Shown here: in pieces, positions 12,919 through 23,789 of the stretch
Numbering within the stretch: position 1 is the first letter of the stretch
Layout of the letters: each line of letters begins with the position of its first letter
Assembly (NCBI RefSeq): GCF_020283565.1
Contig: NC_060061.1
Span: 26,015,362 to 26,079,361, forward strand
DNA: 64,000 nt
Origin: Trifolium pratense
Lineage: Eukaryota > Streptophyta > Magnoliopsida > Fabales > Fabaceae
Direction: 5' to 3'
Translations under genes and position numbers: made by a program
Notes under the pieces: model-generated
What the model was told of the DNA's origin: nothing
Seen by the model: only the letters and a program-made list of their open reading frames with translations
Database searches by the model: none

Positions 12919-12930
12919 TGGTATCAGAGC
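12919..12930 (+). promoter_or_regulatory. Primer binding site (initiator Met tRNA)
   Basis: TGGTATCAGAGC lies 4 bases after the left LTR and complements the 3' end of plant initiator methionine tRNA, the usual primer for minus-strand synthesis in this group. Confidence 0.9.
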
Positions 12931-13019
12931 AGGTCGGTTCGTGTGAACCAATTAGGACTTTTCTTTTCCCCGTATGAGCATGTGTAGGGAACACTGTTAG
13001 TACTTTCTAACGTCTAGTT

Positions 13020-16000
13020 GTGATTCGTTCAGGAATCATGGCTGCTGCGAGAACGAATGCTCAGATTGCGGAGGCTTTGGCCGCACTCACCAACATTGTG
13101 GTTAGAGATCACCAACCTGGAAGAGAGGTAGAGATGAGGTTGGAAAGGTTCATGAAACAGAAACCGCCAACATTTACCGGAGGTTACAACCCGGATGGAG
13201 CTCACAAGTGGCTGGAGGAACTTGAAATAATTTTTGAAGCAATGGATTGTTCCGAGGAAGGGAAGACAACCCTTGGGACATATGTGTTGCGTGAGGAAGC
13301 GAACGTGTGGTGGAAGAACGCCAAGTTGAGGCTAGGACCCGGTGGTATGGCTATACCATGGGCAATGTTTAAAAGAGAATTTTTGGTTAAGTATTTTCCT
13401 GTGGATGTGAAGAACAAGAAAGTGGTGGAATTCATGGAACTGAAACAGGGAAATATGACGGTAGCTGACTATGCCGTCAAGTTTGAGACTTTGTGTGCGT
13501 TTAGCCCGCATTACAACACTATGGAAGCGGAGAACGACAAGTGTGTGAAGTTTGAAAGTGGTCTACGTCCAGACATCAAGCATATGATTGGATTTTCACA
13601 GATAAGGGATTTTGCGACCCTTGTGAACAAGAGTAGGATCTGTGATGAAGATGGTAGAGCTAAGGTGAACTACTACAAGGCTGCGAATGACCGAAAAGGG
13701 AAAGGACAAGAGCGCGGAAAACCTTATGACAACCGCGGTAAAGGGAATACCAGTGGTGGTAAGAAGCCGGTGAATGGAAGTTGTTACAACTGTGGAGAAA
13801 GGGGTCATATGTCTTATGATTGCCCTAAGAAAGGAGATAGGTGTAAGAATTGTGGAAAGCTGGGCCACAAGATTGAAGTGTGTAGGACAAGGGTGGTGTG
13901 TTTCAATTGTGGTGAAGAAGGCCACAAGAGTCCGACTTGTAAGAAGCCCAAGAAGGTGATGGGCAAGGTGTTTGCTTTGAGTGGAGAGGATGCTAGCCTT
14001 GAGGACAATCTCATTAGAGGTACGTGTTTCATCTATGACACTCCTTTAATTGCGATTATAGATACGGGAGCGACGCATTCTTTTATTTCTTTGGATTGTG
14101 CGAAGCGTCTTAGTATTCCTTTAACGGATATGATGGGTAGGATGGAAATAGAAACTCCTGCTAATGGTTCAGTGATTACCCGACAAGTATGTCGTAACTG
14201 CCCCGTAACCATTTTTGGTAGGCACTTTGGTATGGATTTAGTGTGTATTCCACTTAGTGGTATGGATGTGATTTTTGGTATGAATTGGTTAATCTTCAAC
14301 CGAATTCATATCAACTGTCGTAAGAAGGCCGTTGTTTTTCCGAAGCCGGAGGAGAACTTGCATTTGATGAGCGGGAAGGAAGTATCGGAAGCGTTGAAAG
14401 AACATGCCGAGATGTTCATGATGTTTGCATCATTGAAGCTCGAAGGAGGAGTTAAGATAGAAGAGTTACCGATCATTTGTGAATTCCCAGATGTGTTTCC
14501 GGATGATATATCTGACGTGCCTCCGAAGCGAGAGGTAGAGTTTTCTATCGACCTAGTACCTGGAACTAGTCCGATATCGATGGCGCCGTATCGAATGTCA
14601 GCGTCTGAGTTGAATGAATTGAAGAAGCAACTTGAAGAGCTGCTTGAGAAGAGGTTTGTTCGACCGAGTGTTTCGCCATGGGGAGCGCCAGTATTGCTTG
14701 TGAAGAAGAAAGATGGAAGCATGAGATTATGTATAGACTATCGTCAGTTGAACAAAGTGACGATCAAGAATAGATATCCACTCCCAAGGATAGATGACTT
14801 GATGGATCAACTAGTTGGAGCTTGTGTGTTTAGTAAGATAGATTTGAGATCTGGATACCATCAGATTAGAGTAAAGACGGAAGACATACCTAAGACTGCA
14901 TTTAGGACGAGGTATGGGCACTACGAGTATTCAGTTATGCCGTTTGGTGTGACCAATGCACCTGGAGTTTTCATGGAGTATATGAACCGAATTTTCCATT
15001 CATTTTTGGATAGATTCGTGGTGGTGTTCATTGACGACATTTTGATTTACTCAAAATCCGAGGAAGAGCACGAGGAGCACTTGAGGATTGTTTTACAAGT
15101 CTTGAAGGAGAAGAAGTTGTATGCCAAGTTGTCGAAGTGTGAATTTTGGATGAAAGAGGTGAGTTTCCTAGGGCATATAATTTCAAGTGGAGGAATCGCG
15201 GTAGATCCTGCGAAGGTTGACGCTGTGTCACAGTGGGGAACGCCGGAATCTGTTTCAGAGATTAGAAGTTTTCTTGGTTTAGCCGGTTATTATAGAAGAT
15301 TCATCGAAGGTTTTTCGAAGTTGGCTTTACCGTTAACCAAGTTGACGAGGAAAGCTCAAGCGTTTGTTTGGGATGGTATTTGTGAGAAGAGTTTCCAAGA
15401 GCTCAAGAGAAGGTTGACTATTGCACCCGTGTTGATTTTACCTGATGCCAAAGAGTCGTTCGTCGTGTATTGCGATGCTTCGAAGTTAGGACTTGGTGGA
15501 GTGCTTATGCAAGGGGGTAATGTGGTAGCATATGCTTCAAGACAACTGAAGGTTCACGAGAGGAACTATCCAACGCATGATTTGGAGTTAGCCGCAGTGG
15601 TGTTTGCTTTGAAAGTGTGGAGACACTACTTGTATGGATCGAGGTTTGAAGTGTTTAGTGATCACAAGAGTTTGAAGTACTTATTCGACCAGAAGGAGTT
15701 GAATATGAGGCAACGAAGATGGCTCGAATTCTTAAAGGACTACGATTTTGAATTGAGTTATCACCCTGGAAAAGCCAATGTAGTGGCCGATGCATTAAGT
15801 AGGAAAACTTTGCATATGTCATCATTGATGGTGAAAGAGTTAGAATTGATTGAAGAATTCCGAGACTTGAGTCTTGTGTGTGAGGTTACTTCTACAAGTG
15901 TGAAGCTTGGAATGTTGAGATTGACGAATCCTTTTCTTGAAGATATTAAAGAACGCCAGAAATCGGATAAGAAATTGATGGAGAAGATGGTACTCATCAA

Positions 16001-17138
16001 TGAAGGCAAGGAGACCAATATCAAGATTGACGAAAGTGGAGTCATGAGATTTCAAGGAAGAGTTTGTGTACCGGATGTACCCGAATTGAAGAGAATGATC
16101 ATGGAAGAAGGTCACAGAAGTGGTTTGAGTATTCATCCTGGAGTAACCAAGATGTATCAGGATTTGAGGAAGTTGTTTTGGTGGCCGGGAATGAAGAGGC
16201 AAATTTCTGAATTTGTTTATTCATGCTTAACTTGTCAGAAATCGAAGATTGAACATCAGAAGCCGTTTGGTTTGTTACAACCAATGTTTATACCCGAATG
16301 GAAATGGGATAGCATTGCAATGGATTTTGTGGGAGGTTTACCAAAGACCAAGAAAAGTAACGAGGTGATTTGGGTAGTAGTAGATCGTTTGACGAAGTGT
16401 GCTCACTTCATTGCTATCAGGAAAGGTACTTTGGTGCCTAAGTTGGCCGAGATTTATGTGGAGCAGATTGTGAAGCTACATGGTATTCCAACAAGTATTA
16501 TTTCGGATAGAGATCCGAGATTTACTTCTAGATTTTGGGAAAGCTTGCAAGAAGCTTTAGGAACGAAGTTGAGGTTGAGTTCAGCTTATCATCCTCAGAC
16601 AGATGGTCAGTCGGAGAGGACGATACAATCCTTAGAGGATTTGTTGAGGGCTTGTGTTTTGGAGCAAAACGTGAATTGGGATTCTTGTTTGCCGTTGGTA
16701 GAGTTTACATACAACAACAGTTACCAATCTAGTATCGGAATGGCACCGTTTGAGGCTTTGTATGGGAGAAGGTGTAGGACACCTCTGTGTTGGTATGAAA
16801 CTGGAGAAGGTGCAATTCTTGGACCAGAGATTGTACAAGAGACAACAGAGAAGATTCGGATGATTCGTGAGAAGATGAAAGTGTCTCAGAGTCGACAGAA
16901 GAGTTATCATGATAAGAGGAGGAAGGACATTGAATTCCAAGGAGGGGATCATGTATTCCTACGAGTTACATCGACTACTGGAGTAGGACGTGCGTTGAAG
17001 TCAAGGAAGTTGACATCGAGGTTTATTGGACCGTTTGAGATTTTGAAGCGAGTTGGGAAAGTTGCGTATAGGATTGCATTACCGCCATCATTGGCGAATT
17101 TGCACGATGTTTTTCATGTATCACAGTTGCGCAAGTAG
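13020..17138 (+). CDS. Gag-pol polyprotein of Ty3/gypsy retrotransposon
   Basis: A single frame of 1372 codons encodes all functions. The likely start is Met7 (13038), in MAAARTN. Gag occupies about residues 1-310 with three CCHC zinc knuckles at 255-268, 275-288 and 294-307. The aspartic protease has DTG at 348-350. Reverse transcriptase has CIDYRQLNK near 571 and the catalytic FIDD at 670-673. RNase H starts near CDAS (818-821). Integrase has a zinc-binding HHCC set (His1032, His1039, Cys1069, Cys1072) and a catalytic triad Asp1102, Asp1163, Glu1199 with the expected 35-residue final spacing. Translation stops at a TAG at 17136-17138, directly after HVSQLRK, while the homologous frame continues to about 17400. 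The copy therefore seems to lack its C-terminal chromodomain-like tail. The enzymatic domains look intact. Confidence 0.95.
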   Translation: MIRSGIMAAARTNAQIAEALAALTNIVVRDHQPGREVEMRLERFMKQKPPTFTGGYNPDGAHKWLEELEIIFEAMDCSEEGKTTLGTYVLREEANVWWKNAKLRLGPGGMAIPWAMFKREFLVKYFPVDVKNKKVVEFMELKQGNMTVADYAVKFETLCAFSPHYNTMEAENDKCVKFESGLRPDIKHMIGFSQIRDFATLVNKSRICDEDGRAKVNYYKAANDRKGKGQERGKPYDNRGKGNTSGGKKPVNGSCYNCGERGHMSYDCPKKGDRCKNCGKLGHKIEVCRTRVVCFNCGEEGHKSPTCKKPKKVMGKVFALSGEDASLEDNLIRGTCFIYDTPLIAIIDTGATHSFISLDCAKRLSIPLTDMMGRMEIETPANGSVITRQVCRNCPVTIFGRHFGMDLVCIPLSGMDVIFGMNWLIFNRIHINCRKKAVVFPKPEENLHLMSGKEVSEALKEHAEMFMMFASLKLEGGVKIEELPIICEFPDVFPDDISDVPPKREVEFSIDLVPGTSPISMAPYRMSASELNELKKQLEELLEKRFVRPSVSPWGAPVLLVKKKDGSMRLCIDYRQLNKVTIKNRYPLPRIDDLMDQLVGACVFSKIDLRSGYHQIRVKTEDIPKTAFRTRYGHYEYSVMPFGVTNAPGVFMEYMNRIFHSFLDRFVVVFIDDILIYSKSEEEHEEHLRIVLQVLKEKKLYAKLSKCEFWMKEVSFLGHIISSGGIAVDPAKVDAVSQWGTPESVSEIRSFLGLAGYYRRFIEGFSKLALPLTKLTRKAQAFVWDGICEKSFQELKRRLTIAPVLILPDAKESFVVYCDASKLGLGGVLMQGGNVVAYASRQLKVHERNYPTHDLELAAVVFALKVWRHYLYGSRFEVFSDHKSLKYLFDQKELNMRQRRWLEFLKDYDFELSYHPGKANVVADALSRKTLHMSSLMVKELELIEEFRDLSLVCEVTSTSVKLGMLRLTNPFLEDIKERQKSDKKLMEKMVLINEGKETNIKIDESGVMRFQGRVCVPDVPELKRMIMEEGHRSGLSIHPGVTKMYQDLRKLFWWPGMKRQISEFVYSCLTCQKSKIEHQKPFGLLQPMFIPEWKWDSIAMDFVGGLPKTKKSNEVIWVVVDRLTKCAHFIAIRKGTLVPKLAEIYVEQIVKLHGIPTSIISDRDPRFTSRFWESLQEALGTKLRLSSAYHPQTDGQSERTIQSLEDLLRACVLEQNVNWDSCLPLVEFTYNNSYQSSIGMAPFEALYGRRCRTPLCWYETGEGAILGPEIVQETTEKIRMIREKMKVSQSRQKSYHDKRRKDIEFQGGDHVFLRVTSTTGVGRALKSRKLTSRFIGPFEILKRVGKVAYRIALPPSLANLHDVFHVSQLRK

Positions 17139-17397
17139 GTGTCTGATCCGACACACGTAATTGAATCGGACGATGTTCAAGTGAGGGATGACTTGACCAT
17201 CGAGACTGTGCCTTTGAGAATCGAAGGGAGAGAAGTGAAGAGGTTGAGAAACAAAGAGATTGCATCCGTGAAAGTCGTGTGGGGAGGACCGGCTGGTGAG
17301 AATGCGACGTGGGAGTTGGAAAGCAAGATGAGAGATTCTTATCCCGATCTGTTTCTAGGTAATTTCGAGGGCGAAATTCTTTTAAGGGGGGTAGGAT
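17139..17397 (+). pseudogene. C-terminal chromodomain-like tail cut off by a stop codon
   Basis: The frame continues without interruption after the TAG at 17136-17138 and reads SDPTHVIESDDVQVRDDL..., then WGGPAGENATWELESKM and SYPDLF near the end. This is the usual terminus of Tekay/Del-type polyproteins, in which an aromatic residue normally follows LRK. A single-base change creating the stop is the simplest explanation; programmed readthrough is an untested alternative. The tail is thought to steer integration in chromoviruses. Confidence 0.7.
17384..17397 (+). promoter_or_regulatory. Polypurine tract of the gypsy element
   Basis: AAGGGGGGTAGGAT abuts the right LTR at 17398, where plus-strand priming is expected. 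Confidence 0.85.
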
Positions 17398-19636
17398 TGT
17401 AACGACCCATTTTTCGTATTCGTATATTTTATTAAATGTTATTTTATTTATTAATTGGCTTTTATTATTTTAGTGAGCGACGAATAATTATTTAGCCGAT
17501 CGTAAGTTATTAGGCGCGAGAACCTTGTTTTGGGCTTAAAGGGGCGTGAGAGGCATGGGCCTAAGCCATTTGGGCTTGGTTCATGACATGAGAAGTAGTA
17601 TAAGTAGCAAGTCAAACATATGAATAGTATCATAAATTCATTTCTTTGAGTTTGAGTGAGTAGAAGCAAGATAGAGCAAGAGCTAGGGTTTTGGCTAAGA
17701 GAAAGCTTGAGCAAGAGAAGGCTTGGATCATCATCTTTGCTTAAGGTAAGAGATTAGAATTCATGATTCTTGAGTGGTAAGGAGAGGGGAGATTGTCTAT
17801 GTCTCCGTTCCCGAACTCTCCCACTCAATTTCTTTTAGATTTTGATTAAGCTTTTGTATGTGAGTATGATGTTCTTCATCATCACTTTGTATGTGTTAAT
17901 CACTAGTTTGATTTCATGAAAAATATGTATGTGTTTGGATCATTTTTGGAAAGTTTATGAAAGTTGCTTAAAACTCAAGTAATTGCCATGATTTTGATTG
18001 TTAGAGGTATTTGGATGTTTGGAAGGGATGATTAATGTTCCTTGATACCATATATGTTTGGAATGGCTGTTTATATGAATTTATAACATGTTTGAATGAA
18101 TTTTTGAGTTGATTTGAGGTTAAACCGCCTTAGATAACTCAAGAACAGATATTCTGTTCTGGTGTGGTTCGCTAAGCGACCAGGAGTTCGTTGTAGCGAA
18201 CAGGTTCGCTGAAGCTCGCCAATGCTCGCCATGAGCAGGTGACTTCCGGGTGAGGTTCGCGTAGGCTCGCTAAGCCTTCGCTCAGCGAATAGTTCGTTGA
18301 AGCTCGCCAATGCTCGCCATGAGCAGGTTACTTCCTGGAACGTGGTTCGCTATGTCTCGCTAAGGCTTCGCTTAGCGAAGGCCTCTGTGACAGCAATTCT
18401 TGTTGATGTTTGTAAGTGTGATTAGGCACTTGTAACATGGTTTAAGGGTATCCTTACATGATTGTTGATACATGTTGATACTGTTAATGCTTATTGTTAA
18501 TCGTTATATGATTGATAAACGTGTATGCAATAAGTGTAGCTTAAAGTGAGCAATGTTATGTTTTGGCATTAATTTGCAATGTTAAGTGAATGTGTTAGGA
18601 TTGTGTTCCCGCATTCATAAAAGTGTAGCTTCGAGCTAGAGAATATCATATGGTTGATATGTGTATGCATACATGCATTCATGATAGTATGTGAACATTG
18701 AAAACTTGGGTTCCAATAACGAAAATGGATTATGTGTCCATAATGAAGCCGAGGATCGGATTAGATGAATCCATGAGTCCAGAGCTGCTATCCAACAGGA
18801 TATAAAACTGTTTTGGCTTATCCAAGGGAGATAAGATGGTTCGGTAAGTTCCGACATATCCAGCATGATATAAAACTGTTCTTGGTCCACCGTTGGTGAG
18901 ACATCTTGGTACCACATGCATTTAGTTATGTCTAGGGATGGCATGACAGTGAATTAATTGGCATTAGATACCTTAGGGTAAATGCGCATATATTTGATAA
19001 ATGGTACGTGACATTATTTGGTTGAATTGTGTTGAACTTTATTAAATGATAATCGTTTAGTGCGATGTTTTGGCGTGAGTTAGAATATGTATGATGTAGT
19101 TCGAAAGTGTAAGGTCTTTCTTATGCTCGTATGATATGCGATTATGTTTTCTAACTCTCTGCTTTGTGTTATTTGCTGGACCTTTGGGGGTTCAGATATT
19201 CAGGCTGAGGATTGTGCCGACGTTTAGACTGCTGTTCTAGCGTGGTGTTGAAGTACCTTTTGGTGAGGAGACTTAGCATAGATTACTCCTCTTAGTACTA
19301 GCTTTTGACTAGAGTTTGTAAATAGTGAATGCTCTGGTAATGTAACATCGAGTCGGGGATTACGCTTGGATTTCATCGTATATCGGTGTTACCTTTTTGT
19401 TATGCTAGTTCTTGTATAAGTGACATCCTTAGGGATGAATATGGCTTATGTATATATATATGTATATATATGCATGCTTGGTTTGATTGGAATCCGCTGT
19501 TGCTTTTCATGTTAAATTTCATGATGCTCTGTGTGTATGCTTGTGTTTTAATTACCGCGTGGCACTCTGCCTTTACACTTGTTGAAAAGTTTTTTAAAAT
19601 TACGTTTTTAAGGGTAGTATGGGTTAGGGTGTTACA
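17398..19636 (+). repeat. Right LTR of the gypsy element
   Basis: 2239 bp, the same length as the left LTR and matching it except for C at 19354. It is followed directly by the ATATA target duplication. Confidence 0.95.
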
Positions 19637-20122
19637 ATATACAAATCCAATTTTTTGTATGTAACCCAAATTAAATCTAAATTACCTCTTCTCCCACATT
19701 TTTTTCTTTTTATCTACAAATCCATTTTTTAAATTACCTAAAAAAATAAAATATTAATGCTATATTTGTCTACACATATTTTTTTAAAAATTTTTACTTA
19801 AAACAAAAATAGTTGTCCTTTTATTTTATGTTTCTGTTTTTTTATTTTCTGAAAAGTTTTGTATGAAAAGTTTTTATCAATAAGTCAGCAATACTAATTA
19901 CCTAAAAAAGAATAAAATATTAATGTTATATTTGTCCGTTTATTTTATATTTGTCTACATATATTTTTTAGAATTTTTTTTATATATTTTTTTAATATCA
20001 ACTTCATTTATGGACTTCAAGCCAATATTCAATTAAGTTAATTTTTAATTCAACTAAATATATTTAAGAACAAAACTTATAAACAGTTTAATAGAAACTG
20101 TTTTTTTTTTTGTACAACCATA

Positions 20123-20336
20123 GAAATGGTTTTTACTGTGACCAATTGAAACATGACACGTGGATTAATTTATTCCATATCACTAATTTCAATTTTAATA
20201 AAATTCACATTGTCAATTCGAATTTCGTCGAGCAAGTGGAAGAGAAGAGTAAAGCGATGGAGATCACCACTACTCTTTTCTTCAATTCATCCGTTTATTT
20301 TTCACAGACACACACACACACACACACGCACGCACG

Positions 20337-20373
<37 letters not shown>

Positions 20374-20417
20374 TCATCAATGGGAGGACTCAAACGATTT
20401 CAGTTTGTTGGTCTTTC
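20123..20417 (+). repeat. Direct repeat copy 1 with CA/TA microsatellite
   Basis: The stretch from GAAATGGTTTTTACTG to TTGGTCTTTC recurs at 21834-22164, identical by eye outside the microsatellite. Copy 1 carries (AC)n with CG interruptions (20308-20352) followed by (TA)n (20353-20373). It contains a G-box ACACGTGG near 20157. It abuts the TIR-domain fragment at a shared TTTC. Unlike copy 2 it lacks the TCTACTATATAA Helitron terminus. The apparent reading frame through the repeat (THTHTH, IYIYIY) is simple sequence. Confidence 0.85.
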
Positions 20418-21821
20418 TACAGTGTGGATCCTTCTGATGTGCGGCATCAGAAAGGCAGTTGTGGTAAAGCACTTGCCGAGCACGAAAAGAAGTTCCAAAA
20501 TAACGAGAAAAACATGGAGCGGTTGTGTCGATGGAAGATAGCTCTTAACCAAGCTGCTAACATTGCTGGCTACCATTTCAATATTGGGTACCCCTCTTCA
20601 TTCATTCCTATAAAGTATCAAATCATTTTAGACTTTTATGAAATTTTATATTTAGATCCATTTATTTGAAACTTTTTAACCAAAGGTTGATTCCAAGTTA
20701 TAATTTTAGATTTTTAAATGCATATTCTACACATTTATTAAAGGCATAACATAATTTGCCAAGTTTAACAATTGGTGCTATAAAGATATGTATCTTGAAA
20801 CAATTTTGGAATTGCAATATTTTTTATTATTACCAATACATGGAATTGATTGTGATGCATATACTCATACCTTTCAGATCAGACATGAATGAATATGAAC
20901 ACACGCTTATTGGAGATATAGTTCAAGCTGTTTCCAATAAGATGAAGCGAACTCCTTTACATGTTGTTGATTACCCTGTTGGACTCAAGTCTCGAGTAAG
21001 TAACGTGAACTCACTTCTGAATGAGGCTTGTAATGATGAAGTTTGCATGATTGGGATTCATGGAACAGGAGGAATTGGTAAATCAACACTTGCTCGAGCA
21101 GTTTATAATTTTATTGCTCATCAATTTGAGTGTTTGTGTTTCCTGCACAATGTGAGAGAAAATTCAGCGAAACATGGTTTGGAACATCTCCAAGAGCAAC
21201 TCCTTTACAAAACAATCAGATTGAAAGTGAACGGCTACGTCGAAAGAAGGTCTTATTGATTCTCGATGACGTTGACGAGTTGAAGCAACTAAAATTTTTG
21301 GCCGGAGGATTTGATTGGTTTGGTCGTAACAGCAGAGTCATCATTACCACTCGAGACAAAAATTTGTTAACATGTCATGGGATTGAAAGAATATATGAAG
21401 TAGAAGGCTTAAATCGTGGTGAATCTCTTGAATTGTTTAAGTAGGTGGCTTTTAAAACTAAGAAAGTTGATTCAATTAATGATGATATTGTGAACCGTGC
21501 AATTAGTTATGCTTTTGGCCTTCCATTAGCTATAGATGTCATAGGTTCCAATTTGGCAGGAACGCCTATAGCAGAATGGGAATCTACATTAGATAAATAC
21601 AAAAGGATTCCTCCTGATGATATCCAAAATATACTAAAAGTTAGCTTTGATGGTTTGGATGAAGAACAGAAAAATCTCTTTCTAGATATTGCATGTTTCT
21701 TTAAAGGGTTTCATTTGGGACAAATTCGTGCTAATTACGATCATTGCATGAAACATGATGTTGGAGTGTTGGTTGATAAATCTCTCATAAAGATTCATCA
21801 ATTTGGTGATGTGATATTACA
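20415..21821 (+). pseudogene. TIR-NBS resistance-gene fragment, truncated and frameshifted
   Basis: Intact relatives are intracellular NLR immune receptors. Exon 1 remnant 20415-20587 begins inside the TIR domain at FYSVDPSDVRHQKGS and ends HFNIG at a GT donor. Exon 2 starts at 20878 after a CAG acceptor, and the frame joins across the intron. The NBS domain shows a P-loop GTGGIGKSTLARAVYN, kinase-2 VLLILDDVDE, RNBS-B SRVIITTRD, GLPLA, and a FDGLDEEQKNLFLDIACFFKG-like block. Defects: the first half of TIR is missing. A short deletion with a frameshift lies near 21230, before ERLRRKKV. A TAG at 21442-21444 replaces the Trp usual in LFKW-like contexts. The coding sequence ends abruptly at 21821, where a Helitron terminus begins. 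No MHD or LRR part is present, and it does not resume after that Helitron at 34841. It is non-functional as an immune receptor. Confidence 0.9.
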
Positions 21822-21833
21822 TCTACTATATAA

Positions 21834-22030
21834 GAAATGGTTTTTACTGTGACCAATTGAAACATGACACGTGGATTAATTTATTCCATATCACTAATTT
21901 CAATTTTAATAAAATTCACATTGTCAATTCGAATTTCGTCGAGCAAGTGGAAGAGAAGAGTAAAGCGATGGAGATCACCACTACTCTTTTCTTCAATTCA
22001 TCCGTTTATTTTTCACACACACACGCACAC

Positions 22031-22123
<93 letters not shown>

Positions 22124-22164
22124 TCAATGGGAGGACTCAAACGATTTCAGTTTGTTGGTCTTTC
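21834..22164 (+). repeat. Direct repeat copy 2 with long (TA)n tract
   Basis: Second copy of the 20123-20417 sequence, starting 12 bases inside the Helitron 5' end. Its microsatellite has shifted from mainly CA to about 90 bp of pure TA (22033-22121). After TTGGTCTTTC the two copies diverge: copy 2 continues ATCAAAGTC and copy 1 continues into the TIR exon. Confidence 0.85.
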
Positions 22165-22379
22165 ATCAAAGTCTCTCCATGGTTGGGGGTTATTGCCATG
22201 TTTATACTGTTGTTGTTGTTGATTTCACTTTCAATGATACAATCAATGTTGATAACAACGGTGGAAATTAAAAACCCAGTTTCACTTTTAGATTTTTAGA
22301 TAATGGTGAACTGACGGAGTTTAATAAATTATTAATGACGAATAAATTAATTCAGGTGTCGCATTTTAATTGGTGGACA

Positions 22380-22515
22380 GTGTCAATAGTACATATGGAA
22401 CTATTTCTAAGTTTTGTCCTATATTTAATATGAGAATATGGTGGGAGAAAAATGGAACTGTTTCTAAGTTTTGTCCTACATTTAATTAATTTAATATCAG
22501 AATATGGTGTGAGAA
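22380..22515 (+). repeat. Short tandem duplication inside the Helitron
   Basis: The block TGGAACT-TTTCTAAGTTTTGTCCTA...ATATGGTG-GAGAAAAAT occurs twice in tandem (about 22394-22453 and 22452-22518) with small differences. Nothing coding is seen in 22165-22850; the rest is AT-rich. Confidence 0.55.
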
Positions 22516-22849
22516 AAATTGAAAAACTCCCGAAAAAATGTTGAGACTAAAACAATAAGAATTCTCAGTCATCTTGAGGGGATTGGTCTCTGCAGGGTTG
22601 TGCGGATGATACTTTTAGTTTAAAAGAAAAAGAATTAAATACAAAGTTAAAAAATAAATGACATTTATTTAGAAGTTTTTTTTTTTGGAAGATATTTTGT
22701 TGTTGATATAAGGACTAATTAATTTTTTGAGAAATAAATTACCCTTTTATTTTACCGGAACAAAAAATCCACTTGTCATCAATACATTGGTCATTCTTTT
22801 GAAATAGATTGACCAATACATTATTCATAATTTATATTTAGTCTCACGG

Positions 22850-23784
22850 AACTTGTGTTTTACTAATATATCATGTTGTCTATTTTTTTTAATAATTTAC
22901 AGGTTATATTCATATTAATACGGGAACATAATTTTTTTGGTTATATCTACGGGCCTTATATTTTTACTCATATATTAATAAAGTTGTATATATTTTTATT
23001 AATTTTACGAGTTATACTCATATATTAATACGGGGACATCATCTTTTGTGTGAATTCTGAGGGATCTATGTTTTTCTTCTTATTAATAAGGTTTCCTGTT
23101 CTTTAATAATTTATGGAGCACATATATTTATACTCATATATTAATACCAGAACCTTTTTTGTTTTTAATTTCTACAAGATTTATATTTTTAACCATATTT
23201 TAATAAAATTGTTTAACTTTTTTTTTTTAATTTTACGGGTTATAGTAGATCATATATTAATACAGGAACCTAATTATTTTGTTAATTTTTACGGGACCTA
23301 TGTTTTTTATTAATATATTAATAAGGTTGTCAATTCTTTCATAATTTCTACATGACATATATTTATACTCATATATTAACACAAGAATCTAATCATTTGT
23401 GTGATTTCTGCAAGGCTATATGTTTTTACTCTTATTAATAAAGTTTCCAGTTTTTTACTATTTTTTGTGAGATCTATATTTATACTCATATGTTAATACA
23501 ATGACCTAATGTTTTGTGTAATTTTTGTGGGAACTATGTTTTTTACTCATTTTAATAAGCTTGCACGTTCTTTTATAATATATGCGGAACCTATATTTAT
23601 ACTCATATATTAACATGTGGAAACTTATTTTTTATGTTGTCTATTTTTATTTTTATTTTACAATTTTACGGGTTATACTCATATTTAATACGGTGACCTA
23701 ATTATTTTGATGATTTTTGTGAAACCTATATTTTCACTAACATATTAATAAGGTTGCCTATTTTCTAATAATTTTTACGGGACT
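22850..23784 (+). repeat. Tandem ~117-bp repeats in the Helitron interior
   Basis: The word TTAATACGGGAAC or a variant recurs at about 22915, 23025, 23141, 23257, 23376, 23493, 23610 and 23685. Spacings are 110-119 bp apart from the last, shorter one. Each unit pairs ACTCATATATTAATAC with an ACGGGACCTAT-like word and TTAATAAGGTTG. The array is interrupted at 23790 by the Sirevirus-like element and resumes in degraded form at 34483-34660. Units have drifted, so the array is older than the retrotransposon. Confidence 0.75.
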
Positions 23785-23789
23785 ATATT

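Larger units (their letters stand above)
10676..19636 (+). mobile_element. Ty3/gypsy LTR retrotransposon, near-intact and young
   Basis: Two 2239-bp LTRs (10676-12914 and 17398-19636) flank a 4.5-kb interior. Each begins TGTAACGACC and ends GGTGTTACA, and a perfect 5-bp duplication ATATA lies at 10671-10675 and 19637-19641. By eye the LTRs differ at one base (T at 12632, C at 19354), so insertion was very recent. A methionine-initiator-tRNA primer site and a purine tract are both present. The single gag-pol frame has the order gag, protease, reverse transcriptase, RNase H, integrase, which is the Ty3/gypsy order. The downstream tail resembles the Tekay/Del chromovirus group. It sits inside the older Helitron-like sequence. 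Confidence 0.95.

Noticed and set aside
13202..16952. Minus-strand ORFs across gag-pol
   Set aside because: They are antisense shadows of the long gag-pol frame.
20110..20541. A 143-residue ORF with THTHTH and IYIYIY runs
   Set aside because: The frame is produced by CA and TA microsatellites and runs into the TIR exon in the wrong frame.
21822..21833. The Helitron insertion as the sole cause of the TIR-NBS truncation
   Set aside because: If a Helitron had simply split the gene, coding sequence should resume after 34840. It does not, so the fragment was already truncated or was captured.
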